Source of the DNA: Tritrichomonas foetus
Taxonomy: Eukaryota > Parabasalia > Tritrichomonadida > Tritrichomonadidae
Direction: 5' to 3'
Assembly: GCA_001839685.1 (NCBI GenBank)
Contig: MLAK01001248.1
Span: 1 to 64,000, forward strand
Length of the DNA stretch: 64,000 bases
The notes below the pieces were generated by a model. That model was not told the DNA's origin. It ran no database searches and was given only the letters and a program-made list of their open reading frames with translations. Below are positions 1 through 9,657 of this stretch, one piece after another (position 1 is the first letter of the stretch; the number at the start of each line of letters is the position of its first letter). Position numbers and translations under genes: made by a program.

Positions 1-971
1 GTGTCAGTGGTAGGACAAAGGTTTATGGGATGGTCCCACAAAATCTTTGGGGGACCATTTTGTAAACCTTTCATATAGGAGGGAATAAATGCACGTAATG
101 ATTAATTAATTAATACAAAAAAATTTTGTGATCACAAATTTGAATTCATTCAAATATTATCACAAATTTGTGTAATCATACAATTCATCTCTTCACTAAA
201 TTCCATACCATTTGAGGAAAAAATCATTGAACTTCAATTTTAATATATAGTATTAGGCTTTAATAGGATGATCAGAATTTTCAGACAAAACATTTTGGAT
301 TATTTACCGGTAAATGGAGTCAAGACAAATTCCACGCACAGTTTTGTGAAAAAGTATTGAATATTATAAAAACCATTTTATTTGTTTTTCTCTTAGATTC
401 CTTATTATTTAGAGTTAATGTATGAAAATAATTTTTAATGTTTTATATTTTATATATTTACATGAGTTAATTTAAAAGTTACCATTGACTCAACCAAATA
501 TAGATGTTTTTTTGATATCAATGAATTTTGTCAGTTTTCGCCAAAAGTTGCACAATTATTTGAATGTCATCGATTAATCTTTTCAATTTTTTATTTCCAT
601 CTTTTCATCTCTAATATTGATATTAATATCATTTATAATAGAATGATGCTATTTTGTCGAGAATAAATTTTATTGAATTCAATTTTACAATATGAAATTG
701 AAATTCAATAAAAGCAGATCATTTTTAATTTAAAAGTTTTTTTGAACGATTGACTCCGATGCTCGAAAATGAAAAGACTATTACATGTCACTAAGTGCAA
801 AAATTCCTGCAGAACACCACCATTCAATTTTTGAATCATTATTTATTCAAAATCGAAATTTTCTATTTTCATACAAATTGAAAGAAAATATTTTAATTTT
901 GAATTGGTGAGTTTTTTAATTTTTCAATCAATTTCATTGTTGCTCTCTTTAAATCAATAAAATTCGAAAAA
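1..971. other. Intergenic region with 5' hairpin
   Basis: No supportable coding region. It holds the inverted repeat at 17-71 (listed separately), then AT-rich sequence leading into the DENN gene. A TCATT initiator-like motif at 934-938 lies about 36 nt upstream of that gene's ATG. Confidence 0.6.
17..71. repeat. Imperfect inverted repeat / hairpin
   Basis: Arms AAAGGTTTA (17-25) and ATGGTCCC (30-37) are answered by GGGACCAT (51-58) and TAAACCTTT (63-71). The result is two perfect stems of 9 and 8 bp separated by a 4x4 internal mismatch, with a loop of about 13 nt. It lies at the window edge, so what it belongs to (transposon end, transcript 3' end) cannot be seen. Confidence 0.6.
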
Positions 972-2690
972 ATGAGACCGAGACTACTCTCCGTAACGAA
1001 TAAAAGAAAACCCACCAAAGCAGTGGGAAACAAGCGCGTTTCATATGAACTCAATCCAGACCCTCCCAAACCTCGAAATGTCAAGAAGATGTTCGATAAA
1101 TTTTTCATCATCGGCGCTCCAACCACTTTTAATGAAACCGAAAGCGAAAGCGATGGAAAAGAACAACAAGTTTCTCCAGTGATGCTCGCCGCCTATTCAA
1201 CAGCAACGAGAAACGGCAGCGCCGAACAAGATGTCGATCTCATCACACCATTTTGTTTTCCGACGGGATTTCCAAAATTACCGCCAACTATGTCAAAAAA
1301 TCGAACGATACTCAATGAATTCATGTTTTGCATTTCTGAAGACATCTCCACAATATATGGAATATGCGTTATTTTTCAAGCAACAACAAAATCATTTTTC
1401 GCATCAAAACAGAACATCGAATATCCTTTTTGTCTCTGCTTTTTAACACAAACACCCTATTTAACATCACATTTTCAATTTCTCACATATTTGACCTTAT
1501 TGTTAACGGGTAAGGTGAAATCATCACCTCACATTTCAGGAGGTGGTGCATTGATTCCATCTTCTGCTCAAGCAAATATTCCACGTGGATTAGCCAAAGA
1601 TGACACACGTCCATCAATTGCAATTTGTGAAGGAATAAAAGCACCCAAAATTTTAGTTGACGAGTTGAATTTTTATTATTCATTGCCAACTTCACCTGGC
1701 CAAAAAATTCAGCCAATTCGACTCACGAGTCGGCCAAACTTAACATTATCTATACCACCTCAATATTCAGCCGAAGAAAATTTCGCTTTGGCCTCATTTC
1801 ATGTTCTTATGAGTATTTTTAGTATTGATGATCTAATTAAAATTTATACAGCCATGCTTTGTGAAGAACACGTTATTTTTACATCAGAAAACTTGCATCG
1901 TCTATCATTAAGCATTATCGGAATTGTTTCTTTATTAAAGCCGTTTGAACCAATTGCAACCATGGTTTTACCTCTCCTTCCAATGGATCCTAAATACCAA
2001 GATTTTCTTGAATCGCCGTGTCCATATATTGTTGGTGTTTTCACCCCATATCAAGATTTTGAAATGCTTGTGAATTTAGACACATCAACGATAGTTGAAA
2101 AAGTTAAAACACCGCGTTTACCAAATGAAGAAAAACTAAAGTGTAATATTAGTCGCGCTTTAGCATCTGGTGGTGATTTTATAAAAGTTCCACCTAAAAT
2201 GATTGAACAAGATGGTCAACGAATCAAAAATCCAGATCATACAAAGTTTTTCCAGAACTTAAGTCCACTCTTATTCCCCTTCATTTTCACAAGTATGTCA
2301 AATGTTAAATGCATGCCAACACCAGAAATATGCACAGAGATAATTGCTGCATTTCAAGGACATTTTCCAAAAATATTGGGACAAAGCATAGTAGAATGTT
2401 TTATGACAGATACAACAGATATTCAAAATCCAATAACAGTGTTTAATAAAGATTTATTTATGCTTAGCGCTGAAAAATGTGATCATGCATTTTATGAAAT
2501 ATTTTTCCAGACACAAATTTGGGAGATATTTTGCGATGTGTCTGTGAATGCGCATGCACAAGAAACCAAATCGGAAAATATGCCGAGTAAGTCTTTAGTT
2601 GATATGCCAAATCAGCTAATATCGTACGCAAAATTCAAGACAATGCCAAACTTTCGATCTTTACAAGCTTCGAAGAAAGAAAGTTGTTAA
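972..2690 (+). CDS. DENN-domain protein, probable Rab GEF
   Basis: A 572-residue protein with the tripartite DENN layout. A uDENN-like segment covers about residues 42-175 (FDKFFIIGAP, then YGICVIFQ and YPFCLCFLTQTPY). A cDENN core covers about 270-365 (SIDDLIKIYTAMLCEEHVIF, VLPLLPMDPKYQDFLESPCP, YIVGVF). A divergent C-terminal dDENN-like region follows. DENN proteins act as exchange factors for Rab GTPases on endomembranes; which Rab is not readable from sequence. The start is the first in-frame ATG, with a TCATT initiator-like motif 36 nt upstream. The family assignment is good; the specific DENND class is not assigned. Confidence 0.75.
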   Translation: MRPRLLSVTNKRKPTKAVGNKRVSYELNPDPPKPRNVKKMFDKFFIIGAPTTFNETESESDGKEQQVSPVMLAAYSTATRNGSAEQDVDLITPFCFPTGFPKLPPTMSKNRTILNEFMFCISEDISTIYGICVIFQATTKSFFASKQNIEYPFCLCFLTQTPYLTSHFQFLTYLTLLLTGKVKSSPHISGGGALIPSSAQANIPRGLAKDDTRPSIAICEGIKAPKILVDELNFYYSLPTSPGQKIQPIRLTSRPNLTLSIPPQYSAEENFALASFHVLMSIFSIDDLIKIYTAMLCEEHVIFTSENLHRLSLSIIGIVSLLKPFEPIATMVLPLLPMDPKYQDFLESPCPYIVGVFTPYQDFEMLVNLDTSTIVEKVKTPRLPNEEKLKCNISRALASGGDFIKVPPKMIEQDGQRIKNPDHTKFFQNLSPLLFPFIFTSMSNVKCMPTPEICTEIIAAFQGHFPKILGQSIVECFMTDTTDIQNPITVFNKDLFMLSAEKCDHAFYEIFFQTQIWEIFCDVSVNAHAQETKSENMPSKSLVDMPNQLISYAKFKTMPNFRSLQASKKESC

Positions 2691-3448
2691 GATAAGATTA
2701 TCTTTATTGTTTTAAACTTAAGTATTGTTTAAAGGAAATGTATTAGTAAAATATCTATGGTATTTCTATATCATTTTCTATTTTTATTTATTTGGTTGTT
2801 TCGTGTTATATTTGGAATATTAATAATTGATTTGAATCTTTATATCGAATGCTTCAAAATGACGACTGAAACATACTCAATTCTTTCACTACAATAATTC
2901 CTATTGCTTGATCATAAGAAAATACGGATTTTTTGGAAAATAACCAAACAAATAAAATCAAAATCGAAAGAATGATATGCGTTACGTTTATTAAGTATGA
3001 CTACTATTGTACATTATTTTTTTCAGTAATACTAAATAGACACAATTTAGAAGATTTTTGAATGAAAACTAACAACATCAGTTAACAAAATCATTGAATT
3101 GATTCTTTAAAACAGAAGAATAATGATGTCACGTGATGGTTGCCATTGACCCATTCCCACAATACCTATCAATGCGAAAAAAGTAAATAAGTAAAAATGA
3201 GGATAAATGGAATAGTATGAAGCCAATGAATAGAATGAAGCCAATGAATAGAATGAAGCCAATGAATAGAATGAAGCCAATGAATAGAATGAAGTCAATG
3301 AATGGAATATCTTTACAAATAAGATGATAAATGAATTATAATAAATAAATCTTAAGATAAAATGTTTTATGATAGAAAGTAACAGATGTGTTTTATACAT
3401 TATATAACGCTACTAACAATAGTATTTCTATATTTTAGTATTCTATAA
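2691..3448. other. Intergenic, convergent 3' ends, with minisatellite
   Basis: Lies between the DENN gene (plus) and the interrupted thioredoxin-like gene (minus). The only structure seen is the 18-bp tandem repeat at 3217-3306. A minus-strand open frame across it, rich in FYSLAS repeats, is a by-product of the repeat and is not called a gene. Confidence 0.6.
3217..3306. repeat. 18-bp minisatellite, 5 copies
   Basis: Unit ATGAAGCCAATGAATAGA occurs in four perfect tandem copies starting at 3217, 3235, 3253 and 3271, followed by a fifth diverged copy at 3289-3306 (gaagtcaatgaatgga). The near identity of copies suggests recent expansion. Confidence 0.9.
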
Positions 3449-3952
3449 TTAAATGTCTGATGGATCAGTTTCATCCACTTGTTCAGCATTTTCACGGTAG
3501 AGTGTTAAACATGTATCTGAATTTATTTCCTTTTTCATTAAAGTATCAAATTTGAAATCCGCACCACTGATTGCAAATCCCATTAATAGCAAAAGTGACA
3601 ATAAAACGAATGAACAAATTGCTAATGTTAAGACAATTGCAGAAGCTGATGAATCTTGGTCATTTAAAAATACTTCTAAATGTTGAAACATTTTATTATC
3701 ATGTTTTCTTCTTGCAACATCATTCAAAAAAGCCGAAAAAAATGAATCAGCTATGATGTTTGATTGAATTAAAAATTTTTTGTGATAATTATCAGAGACA
3801 ATTAAAGCTGGAAGTTCAGTAATTGACATAGAATGCTTTCCTAACTTTTTATGAACAGTTTCAATGTGAATATTTCCAAATAAAAAGCGTTGTGACTGTT
3901 CTAAGGCAATAAAGCGAAAACCATCGATAATCGAAAAGTTATCGTAAATATA

Positions 3953-3978
3953 GGGTGTCCGGTAATGTGATGTCACTA
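3953..3978 (+). repeat. Left terminal inverted repeat of mariner
   Basis: Begins GGGTGTCCGG and ends GTGATGTCACTA. It matches the right terminal repeat (5214-5239, opposite strand) at 22 of 26 positions; all four differences fall together at positions 11-14. Confidence 0.92.
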
Positions 3979-4026
3979 AGTATAATAAAGTCATTTCTAA
4001 TAAGTCATTTTTTNTTGATAAGTATT

Positions 4027-5037
4027 TCAAAATATGTAGTCTCCATTGGCATCAATAACTTTTTTCAGTCTATTTTGCCATTCTGCAAAAACTGAAAACA
4101 AAGTTTCCGATGGAATTTCATTGAAAATTTGGACTATTGTTTGAATCAAATGGCTTGGTGATTCAAAAACAATTCCTTTAACTTTTTCTTTAATAGTTCC
4201 AAATAAAAAAAAGTCGCTAGGCGCCAAATCAGGTGAATATGCCGGATGTGGAACTGATTCTAGTGAGTTTTCATTTATATATTTTTTGACAATTTTTGCC
4301 ACATGAGGCTTTGCATTGTCATAATGAACAAATAATTTTTTATAATTATTCGAGTTTTTAAACTCAACAATTTTTGACATAATGGCTGTAATATAATATG
4401 CAGCATTAAACTTTTCATTTGGCGGCAAAACATCAATATGAATTATCCCATGAGGGTTCCAAAATACAGTCACCATAAATTTAGTGATCTGAAACCCTGG
4501 ATTTTGAATAGTTGGGATTACTGAGTTTTCAGGAATCCATTGTGTATTGAAATCAGTCTTGGAATAAAACCAAGACTCATCTCCTGTTATTAAAAAGGTG
4601 AAATTAGTTTTTTGTTCTGCATTCAAAATTTTAAGAAGTTTTTTTGCCAATAAAACTCTATTGGCCTTTTGATTTTCTGTTAGAATATGTGGCACCCATC
4701 GAAGATGCACATGTTTATACATTAATTTTGATGTTAAACGATCATAAATTGTCGATTTTGGTTCACCTAAAACATTAGCAATATATCGACACGATGAATG
4801 TGGAAATTCGGTTAAAACATCTAAAATTTTCCAGTCAAGAATATCATAACTTTGGCACTTTTTCTCTTTTTTCACAGGCTGTGTGTTTTGACTTCTGTTC
4901 AGTTCTGCCATGACTCGGTAGATTTGTCTTTGAGACAAACATTTTTCTTTCAAGACACTCTTCATTTCTTCATATATTTCTTTGCCCCTTTTTCCTTCAA
5001 GCTGCAGAAAAGTTATGATTGAATGTTGATCAATCAT
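4027..5037 (-). CDS. Mariner transposase (DD34D)
   Basis: A 336-residue transposase, full length for the family. The N-terminal part (about 1-110) carries the helix-turn-helix DNA-binding region. The mariner signature WVPHILT is at 114-120. Catalytic acids are D153 (TGDESWFY), D240 (HYDNAKPH) and D275 (YSPDLAPSDFFLFG). There are exactly 34 residues between the second and third, giving the DD34D class. It cuts and pastes the element by recognising the terminal repeats. The reading frame is uninterrupted, so the enzyme may be functional. The start is the first in-frame ATG, 202 bp inside the right end of the element. Confidence 0.95.
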   Translation of the reverse strand: MIDQHSIITFLQLEGKRGKEIYEEMKSVLKEKCLSQRQIYRVMAELNRSQNTQPVKKEKKCQSYDILDWKILDVLTEFPHSSCRYIANVLGEPKSTIYDRLTSKLMYKHVHLRWVPHILTENQKANRVLLAKKLLKILNAEQKTNFTFLITGDESWFYSKTDFNTQWIPENSVIPTIQNPGFQITKFMVTVFWNPHGIIHIDVLPPNEKFNAAYYITAIMSKIVEFKNSNNYKKLFVHYDNAKPHVAKIVKKYINENSLESVPHPAYSPDLAPSDFFLFGTIKEKVKGIVFESPSHLIQTIVQIFNEIPSETLFSVFAEWQNRLKKVIDANGDYIF

Positions 5038-5213
5038 TTTTTAATAAACGTGCATCGTGTACGTTTATAAATTATTCTTTTTTTTTTATGAAAAAGATTC
5101 TTTATCTCTATTTTCAGTCAAGAGAAAAAAAAATTGTTTTCAAAATTTTTATGTTAACATTGCATAGTTTATTATTTATAAATATAATGTATTGATTTCA
5201 CTTCTAATGTGGG

Positions 5214-5239
5214 TAGTGACATCACGCCTCCGGACACCC
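5214..5239 (-). repeat. Right terminal inverted repeat of mariner
   Basis: On the minus strand it begins GGGTGTCCGG and ends GTGATGTCACTA, pairing with 3953-3978. The central four bases are AGGC here and TAAT on the left. Confidence 0.92.
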
Positions 5240-5740
5240 TATAATAAAAGCCAGTCTTCTTTTTGATTTTGTTATTACATCACTCAAAGACCAATTACCA
5301 AAATGCTCCCAAGAGTATTCTTGAACAAAATCCGAAATATTTTCGAGATTCAGAAAATCAATATTTTTATGATTATTATTATTGTTGGGTCTGGGAATGT
5401 CTTGATTATTATTGAATGGAATTGTGCTGTTTTCGATTTCAATTATCTTATCGGCTGATAAAAACGCGCGAAAAGAGATAGGAGATTTCGGATCGTAGAA
5501 AAATCGAGAAACATCTCCATTTGTTTTGCGAATGATACTTTCTAGCATTCTGCATGATTCCTCTTCAGTATTGAATATATTTCCAAGAACAAATGATGGA
5601 AATGAATTTGGAATATCGAAATGATTGCAAATTGAGTTTAATTGTTTGCTCGGCCATTGTTTCTTAATTTCTTGGTATATAATGTCGTTTTGGTTGTACT
5701 TTAGGGTAGACGATAAATAGACGAAAAATGAAAACAGCAT

Positions 5741-6388
5741 GGTTTCGATGATTTGATGTGGTTCTCAAATTTTGAAATGAGTTTTGAAAAATCACACAGT
5801 GACAAAATGATTTTGAGGGAAATAAAATGATTATTGAAAGAAATTATACTTGACAACAATAATTTGATTTTATTTTCAATGATGTTTTTGATCGTAGAGT
5901 ATTGAATTTCACCATTCCAATCCTCCATCAGAATGCAACAATATTCCGTATTCTATTCAGTATAAATCTATTCTTTCCCTCCAAATATATCTTAGCCTAG
6001 AATGGATGAAGCATGCAGAAAATAAAAACGAATTGAAAATGTTTCCCGAAATTATGACAAACAATTCATAGAGTTTATAAAAAATTGTTCAATTTGGAAA
6101 GTTACCCCAATTATTTACCACAAACAGACCAAGATGCTGTTATAAAATAATGAATATTATGAAAATTCATCAAAATCCAAATTCTGGGAGAAAAATCTTT
6201 AAATAAAATGCTTCACAAAGAAAATCATATTTTATACATGTATTAAAAACTTATAAAAATATATATAAAGTCATGAAATTGGCTATGACTTCATGAACAT
6301 ATATTTTTGTGATTGCTAGAAATACAATGTATATTTGGTCTATTGTGAATATACGGCCATATATATATTGAAATAGTGATCATGTCAA
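5741..6388. other. Intergenic region between divergent genes
   Basis: AT-rich spacer between the interrupted thioredoxin-like gene (minus) and the small membrane protein gene (plus). A 75-codon minus frame at 5701-5928 has no recognisable family and overlaps the start of the neighbouring gene, so it is not called. A short AGTCAT/ATGACT inverted repeat near 6270-6290 is too small to interpret. Confidence 0.5.
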
Positions 6389-7246
6389 ATGACTCATCAG
6401 CCAAAACAAGCCCAAAAGAAACAGAAAAAAAACAAGCCAAACAAAAATGATGATGATGAACAGATGGGTTTTGCCGACTATTTAGCTGTCGTCGCATCAA
6501 TTCTTTTACTTATTGTTTTCGTCTTTTTATTATACGTTTTGTACGATTTATTACAATCGATTCCAGATGCGAAAAGCGATCCTTATCGGAAAGCAACCGA
6601 AGCATTATACGACATTAAAAAAAACTTAATACATGTTCATTCCGACTCACAGAATAACAAAAATATTCAAATAGTTATGGCTGCTTTAGAAAATCAAACA
6701 ATCGCTTCGAAAGTTCACAAAATATTATATAATTCATCATTCTATGATTCTTTTGCTTATGGGATTGCCGTTCGCTCATCATTCTGCAAAGTTGACATTC
6801 ATCGTGAAATTGTAAACAATATGGCCAAAATTTTAATAAAAATGGTGAATGAAAGTAGCTACACTTATGCATGCAACACTAACTTTATTCGTGATTATAT
6901 TCCTTCATGCTTTTCTGAAGATGATAATCTCAACACAATTTTTGAGCTTGTTCATGTAATGGCTCGCTCTAACTGTCAAGCTGAAGTTGTTGGCGAGCTT
7001 ATTGAAGTTGCCAAAAAAACCGAGCTTTTGAATTTGAAGATGGAAATCTTCAAAGTTATTTCAAAACTTGACAGCAAAGAAAATCGAAAATTGTGTCAAG
7101 TTGCTGAGCATGTTTCGGAATTTATAGATGATTTTGATGAAGCCCAAAAAGCAGAATTTTGTCAAATATCAAAAATCAACAAATGTCAAATTTTAGAAGA
7201 TCCTAACATTGTGGATAATTGTAAGTCAATCGAAAAAGAATTATAA
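6389..7246 (+). CDS. Small single-pass membrane protein, unknown function
   Basis: A 285-residue protein of no family I recognise. The N-terminus is very basic (Lys/Gln-rich), followed by DDDE. A strong hydrophobic helix covers about residues 28-55 (LAVVASILLLIVFVFLLYVL). The remaining 230 residues are predicted helical and soluble, with scattered Cys. The layout suggests a cytosolic basic tail, a membrane anchor and a large far-side domain. An upstream ATG at 6382 opens a different frame that reads 22 plausible codons (MSNDSSAKTSPKETEKKQAK) before a stop; deleting one A from the A8 run at 6425-6432 would join it to this frame. The true N-terminus is therefore uncertain. The stop overlaps a TAAA signal. 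Confidence 0.6.
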   Translation: MTHQPKQAQKKQKKNKPNKNDDDEQMGFADYLAVVASILLLIVFVFLLYVLYDLLQSIPDAKSDPYRKATEALYDIKKNLIHVHSDSQNNKNIQIVMAALENQTIASKVHKILYNSSFYDSFAYGIAVRSSFCKVDIHREIVNNMAKILIKMVNESSYTYACNTNFIRDYIPSCFSEDDNLNTIFELVHVMARSNCQAEVVGELIEVAKKTELLNLKMEIFKVISKLDSKENRKLCQVAEHVSEFIDDFDEAQKAEFCQISKINKCQILEDPNIVDNCKSIEKEL

Positions 7247-7419
7247 ATCTATCATTTAGACTAAATATGTGCTCATTTTAAATAATAATAATATATCATT
7301 TTGTTGTATTTTCTGAGCCTAATTGGTCATTCTATTCAATTTTTACTTGAAACTACCAAGCATGAAAAGATGAGAAAGAAATGTTATTTACAGTACGTTT
7401 ATTACAATTTTTATAACAT

Positions 7420-7968
7420 TTAATATATGTTAAATGGGAATTCTTCATCCTCTTGAAGGATGTTCATTGGATCAAAAAATTGATCTCCGAAATCGTCGAA
7501 AAATGAATCGTCTCCAATTGGAATTTCATCTTCAATGTTAATATCTGATCCATAAAATATTGGCTCAGTTTGTGATTGATTATCATGAGTGACAGTATTA
7601 TTTTGATTATCATCATAATCTTCAGTTTTACTGATTATTTCATTATCATTGGACAAAATATTAAACATATCGAGTTCCTCATCAATATCTTGATTATTCC
7701 AATCATTTCTTGTGAGAGATATTTCATCATTATTATTTTCTATTTTATTATTTCCAATTTCATCATTATTGTTATTGTTCACATTATTCAAATTATTTGA
7801 ATTGTTTATATTTAAAGGAAGATCACAAACAAGACTTGGTTGCAGTTGGCTTGATTTGTTGATCAAATTTCCTTTTTTATCTAATTCGTAGTACACAAGA
7901 GAGCCTTGAGGAGACATAAGTGTGATCCATTTCGCCCTGATGTGGTACGCTGGTCTTCCTGCTCTCAT
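7420..7968 (-). CDS. Acidic Asn-rich protein, unknown function
   Basis: A 182-residue protein. Residues 1-50 form a compact basic segment (RAGRPAYHIRAKWITLMSP, GSLVYYELDKKGN). The rest is low complexity: Asn-rich (residues about 53-85), then strongly acidic with Asp/Glu/Phe patches to the C-terminus. A short ordered head plus an acidic tail would fit a regulatory or activator-like protein, but this is only a composition argument. The ATG is supported by a TCATTT initiator-like motif 11 nt upstream. No homology recognised. Confidence 0.55.
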   Translation of the reverse strand: MRAGRPAYHIRAKWITLMSPQGSLVYYELDKKGNLINKSSQLQPSLVCDLPLNINNSNNLNNVNNNNNDEIGNNKIENNNDEISLTRNDWNNQDIDEELDMFNILSNDNEIISKTEDYDDNQNNTVTHDNQSQTEPIFYGSDINIEDEIPIGDDSFFDDFGDQFFDPMNILQEDEEFPFNIY

Positions 7969-8767
7969 TTCATTGAAATGAGGTGATTATTCATAATTTA
8001 AATTCTATTCAACCGAAATTTTGACTCAATTTTTGAAAAATATGACATGCATTTATTGACAAAAAGTGGAAATATTGAATTGATATTTAAAATATTTTTG
8101 AAACGTTTCGAACAACCAGCTGTTGGAATCGAAAAATTTCGACACTTCACCAACATAAAATTTCGGTAAGTTGATCAAATATTCTATTCTCATCTCTTAT
8201 TCCTGAATCATCCACTTTTATTTCTTTTGAAACTGATTCCTTTTCTTTCACTTTATTTCTTTTTTTGATGTGTATCTGTCTTGTCAATAAAAAGATTTAA
8301 TTTTTATTTTAGGCTTGAAAAAAGTAACATAAATAAAAAGCAGAATTTGATATACATCTTTGTTATGACCAAGGTTTCAAAATCTTACGACCCAACTTTT
8401 GGTATTTTCTTTATAACTAAACATCTTTATACTACCTGTATTCTATTTATCCTAAAAAGCTTTAAATAAATGTATACATACAACTATTTCATGTTTTTTG
8501 TTTTTCTTGTTTGTTGAGGTCATGACACGTGGTATAAAATACCAACTAGATTGTAAGTGTAATAATTTTACCTAGAATAAAAACATTAAAATTATGTAGC
8601 AATCAATTTCTTTTTTTTTTTTTTTTTTTACGAGACTACATAACCGCTTTTTCAAAGTGCAACCTTGGAATGCTCTTGGCTGTAACAGAGATGAAAGGAA
8701 TTTGAGTTTGATAATCAAAAAACAAACAATATATAAAAAGTAATGGATAAAATTTTGCATTTACAAT
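7969..8767. other. Intergenic region with T19 run
   Basis: No supportable gene. It contains a homopolymer of 19 T at 8611-8629 and a 62-codon plus-strand frame (8281-8469) of AT-driven composition that I do not call. Confidence 0.5.
7976..7981 (-). promoter_or_regulatory. Inr-like TCATTT upstream of 7968 start
   Basis: Matches the trichomonad initiator core TCA-Py-(T/A). The presumed +1 A is 11 nt before the ATG, typical of the very short 5' leaders known in trichomonads. Confidence 0.5.
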
Positions 8768-9352
8768 TCAACAGCAGCCTTTGTTTTGATTTTCATTCTG
8801 GGTTAAGTCTCTTCCTTTGTTATTATCGGACTGTGTTTCTTCTTCTGATTGGAGGCATGCATGTCCAATGCATGAAAGAAGCTCTTTTATATTTTCTCCT
8901 GTTTTGGCAGAAACTTGAATATAATCTGATTTAATTGCTTTAGCAAAATTTTGGGCGGTTTTTTCTTGAACAACAATTGAATCAGATAAATCAGATTTAT
9001 TTCCAATGACGATGAATTTGGGGGGTTGAGTAGTTTGGTCCATAATCATTTGATACCACTCGTTCAATTCATCAAAAGACTTTTGGCTATCAAGTGCAAA
9101 GGTGATACAAACAACTTGAGCATTTCGAGAATAGGTTGTCGCTATTGATTTGAATCTCTCTTGGCCGGCTGTATCCCAAATATCGAGGGCAATTTCTATA
9201 TCATCAACGCTGATAATTTTTGTGGAATGGTCGATTCCGATTGTATTTTGGATGGACTCTTCGAATATGTCGCTTGTCATTCGAGAAATAATTGATGTCT
9301 TTCCCACGTTTGTGGATCCAAGAAAAATAATTTTATGAGAGGTGAGAGTCAT
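8768..9352 (-). CDS. Rab-family small GTPase (Rab array, copy 1)
   Basis: A 194-residue Rab. P-loop GSTNVGKTS is near residue 12, switch II WDTAGQERFKS at about 59, G4 GNKSDL at about 117, G5 SAKTGE at about 148, and a C-terminal GCC for double geranylgeranylation. All catalytic motifs are present, including the switch II Gln. Rabs recruit effectors to specific membranes in vesicle traffic; the subfamily is not clear. It is the first of three same-strand Rab genes (with 9658-10236 and 10692-11276), diverged enough in sequence to be old duplicates. A TCACA initiator-like motif lies at 9398-9402, 46 nt upstream. Confidence 0.88.
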   Translation of the reverse strand: MTLTSHKIIFLGSTNVGKTSIISRMTSDIFEESIQNTIGIDHSTKIISVDDIEIALDIWDTAGQERFKSIATTYSRNAQVVCITFALDSQKSFDELNEWYQMIMDQTTQPPKFIVIGNKSDLSDSIVVQEKTAQNFAKAIKSDYIQVSAKTGENIKELLSCIGHACLQSEEETQSDNNKGRDLTQNENQNKGCC

Positions 9353-9657
9353 TAAGATCCACTATAAATAATATTGACATTTTCTATCTAAACTTTTTGT
9401 GATGAAAAATGGTCGATACATGACTTTTTTGGCATTTTCTAAAAATTAGTTTGGTGCGATTCAACACAATCATATAAATCAGCTTTTTTTATTATCTTTT
9501 TTGATCAAAAATTCTAATTATTGATTCACAAATCAACGAATCATCAAATATGGTATCATTGAGAAATTTCAAATTTGTGAATTTATTAATGAAATCAGAA
9601 ATGAAAACTATATTGACAAAAATATGATTAAAGACATTTTATTAATACAATGGATAG
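9353..9657. other. Spacer between Rab genes 1 and 2
   Basis: About 305 bp of AT-rich spacer. Apart from the initiator-like TCACA (9398-9402, minus) I see nothing in it. Confidence 0.5.

Larger units (their letters stand above)
3953..5239 (-). mobile_element. Complete mariner-family DNA transposon
   Basis: A 1,287-bp element with terminal inverted repeats and one intact transposase. It is flanked by TA on both sides (3951-3952 and 5240-5241), the target duplication expected for Tc1/mariner. It inserted in a TATA-rich spot inside a host gene, in the same orientation as that gene. Mariner elements are abundant in Trichomonas (Tvmar1). One ambiguous base (n, 4014) lies in a T-run between the left terminal repeat and the transposase stop. 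Confidence 0.93.
3449..5740 (-). pseudogene. Thioredoxin/PDI-like membrane protein split by a mariner element
   Basis: The N-terminal part (5740 down to about 5242) starts MLFSFFVYLSS, a signal-peptide-like stretch. It contains a thioredoxin-like FPSFVLG segment and an Asn-rich linker. The C-terminal part (about 3950 down to 3449) has FRFIALEQSQRFLFGNI, then LPALIVSD as in the distal half of a thioredoxin fold, then a hydrophobic helix (SAIVLTLAICSFVLLSLLLL) and a short acidic tail. Together they resemble a type I membrane protein of the PDI/TMX kind, although no CxxC active site is visible. The mariner element at 3953-5239 lies between the halves. Joining the flanks with a single TA leaves the two frames one base apart, so the copy is broken even without the element. 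Family assignment is inference. Confidence 0.6.

Noticed and set aside
3107..3400. 97-codon minus frame rich in FYSLAS repeats
   Set aside because: It is produced by the 18-bp minisatellite and has no plausible start context or family.
5701..5928. 75-codon minus frame beginning MEDWNGEIQYS
   Set aside because: It overlaps the start of the better supported thioredoxin-like gene in another frame and matches nothing recognised.
7576..7800. 74-codon Ile-rich plus frame
   Set aside because: Antisense shadow of the Asn/Asp-rich part of the gene at 7420-7968.
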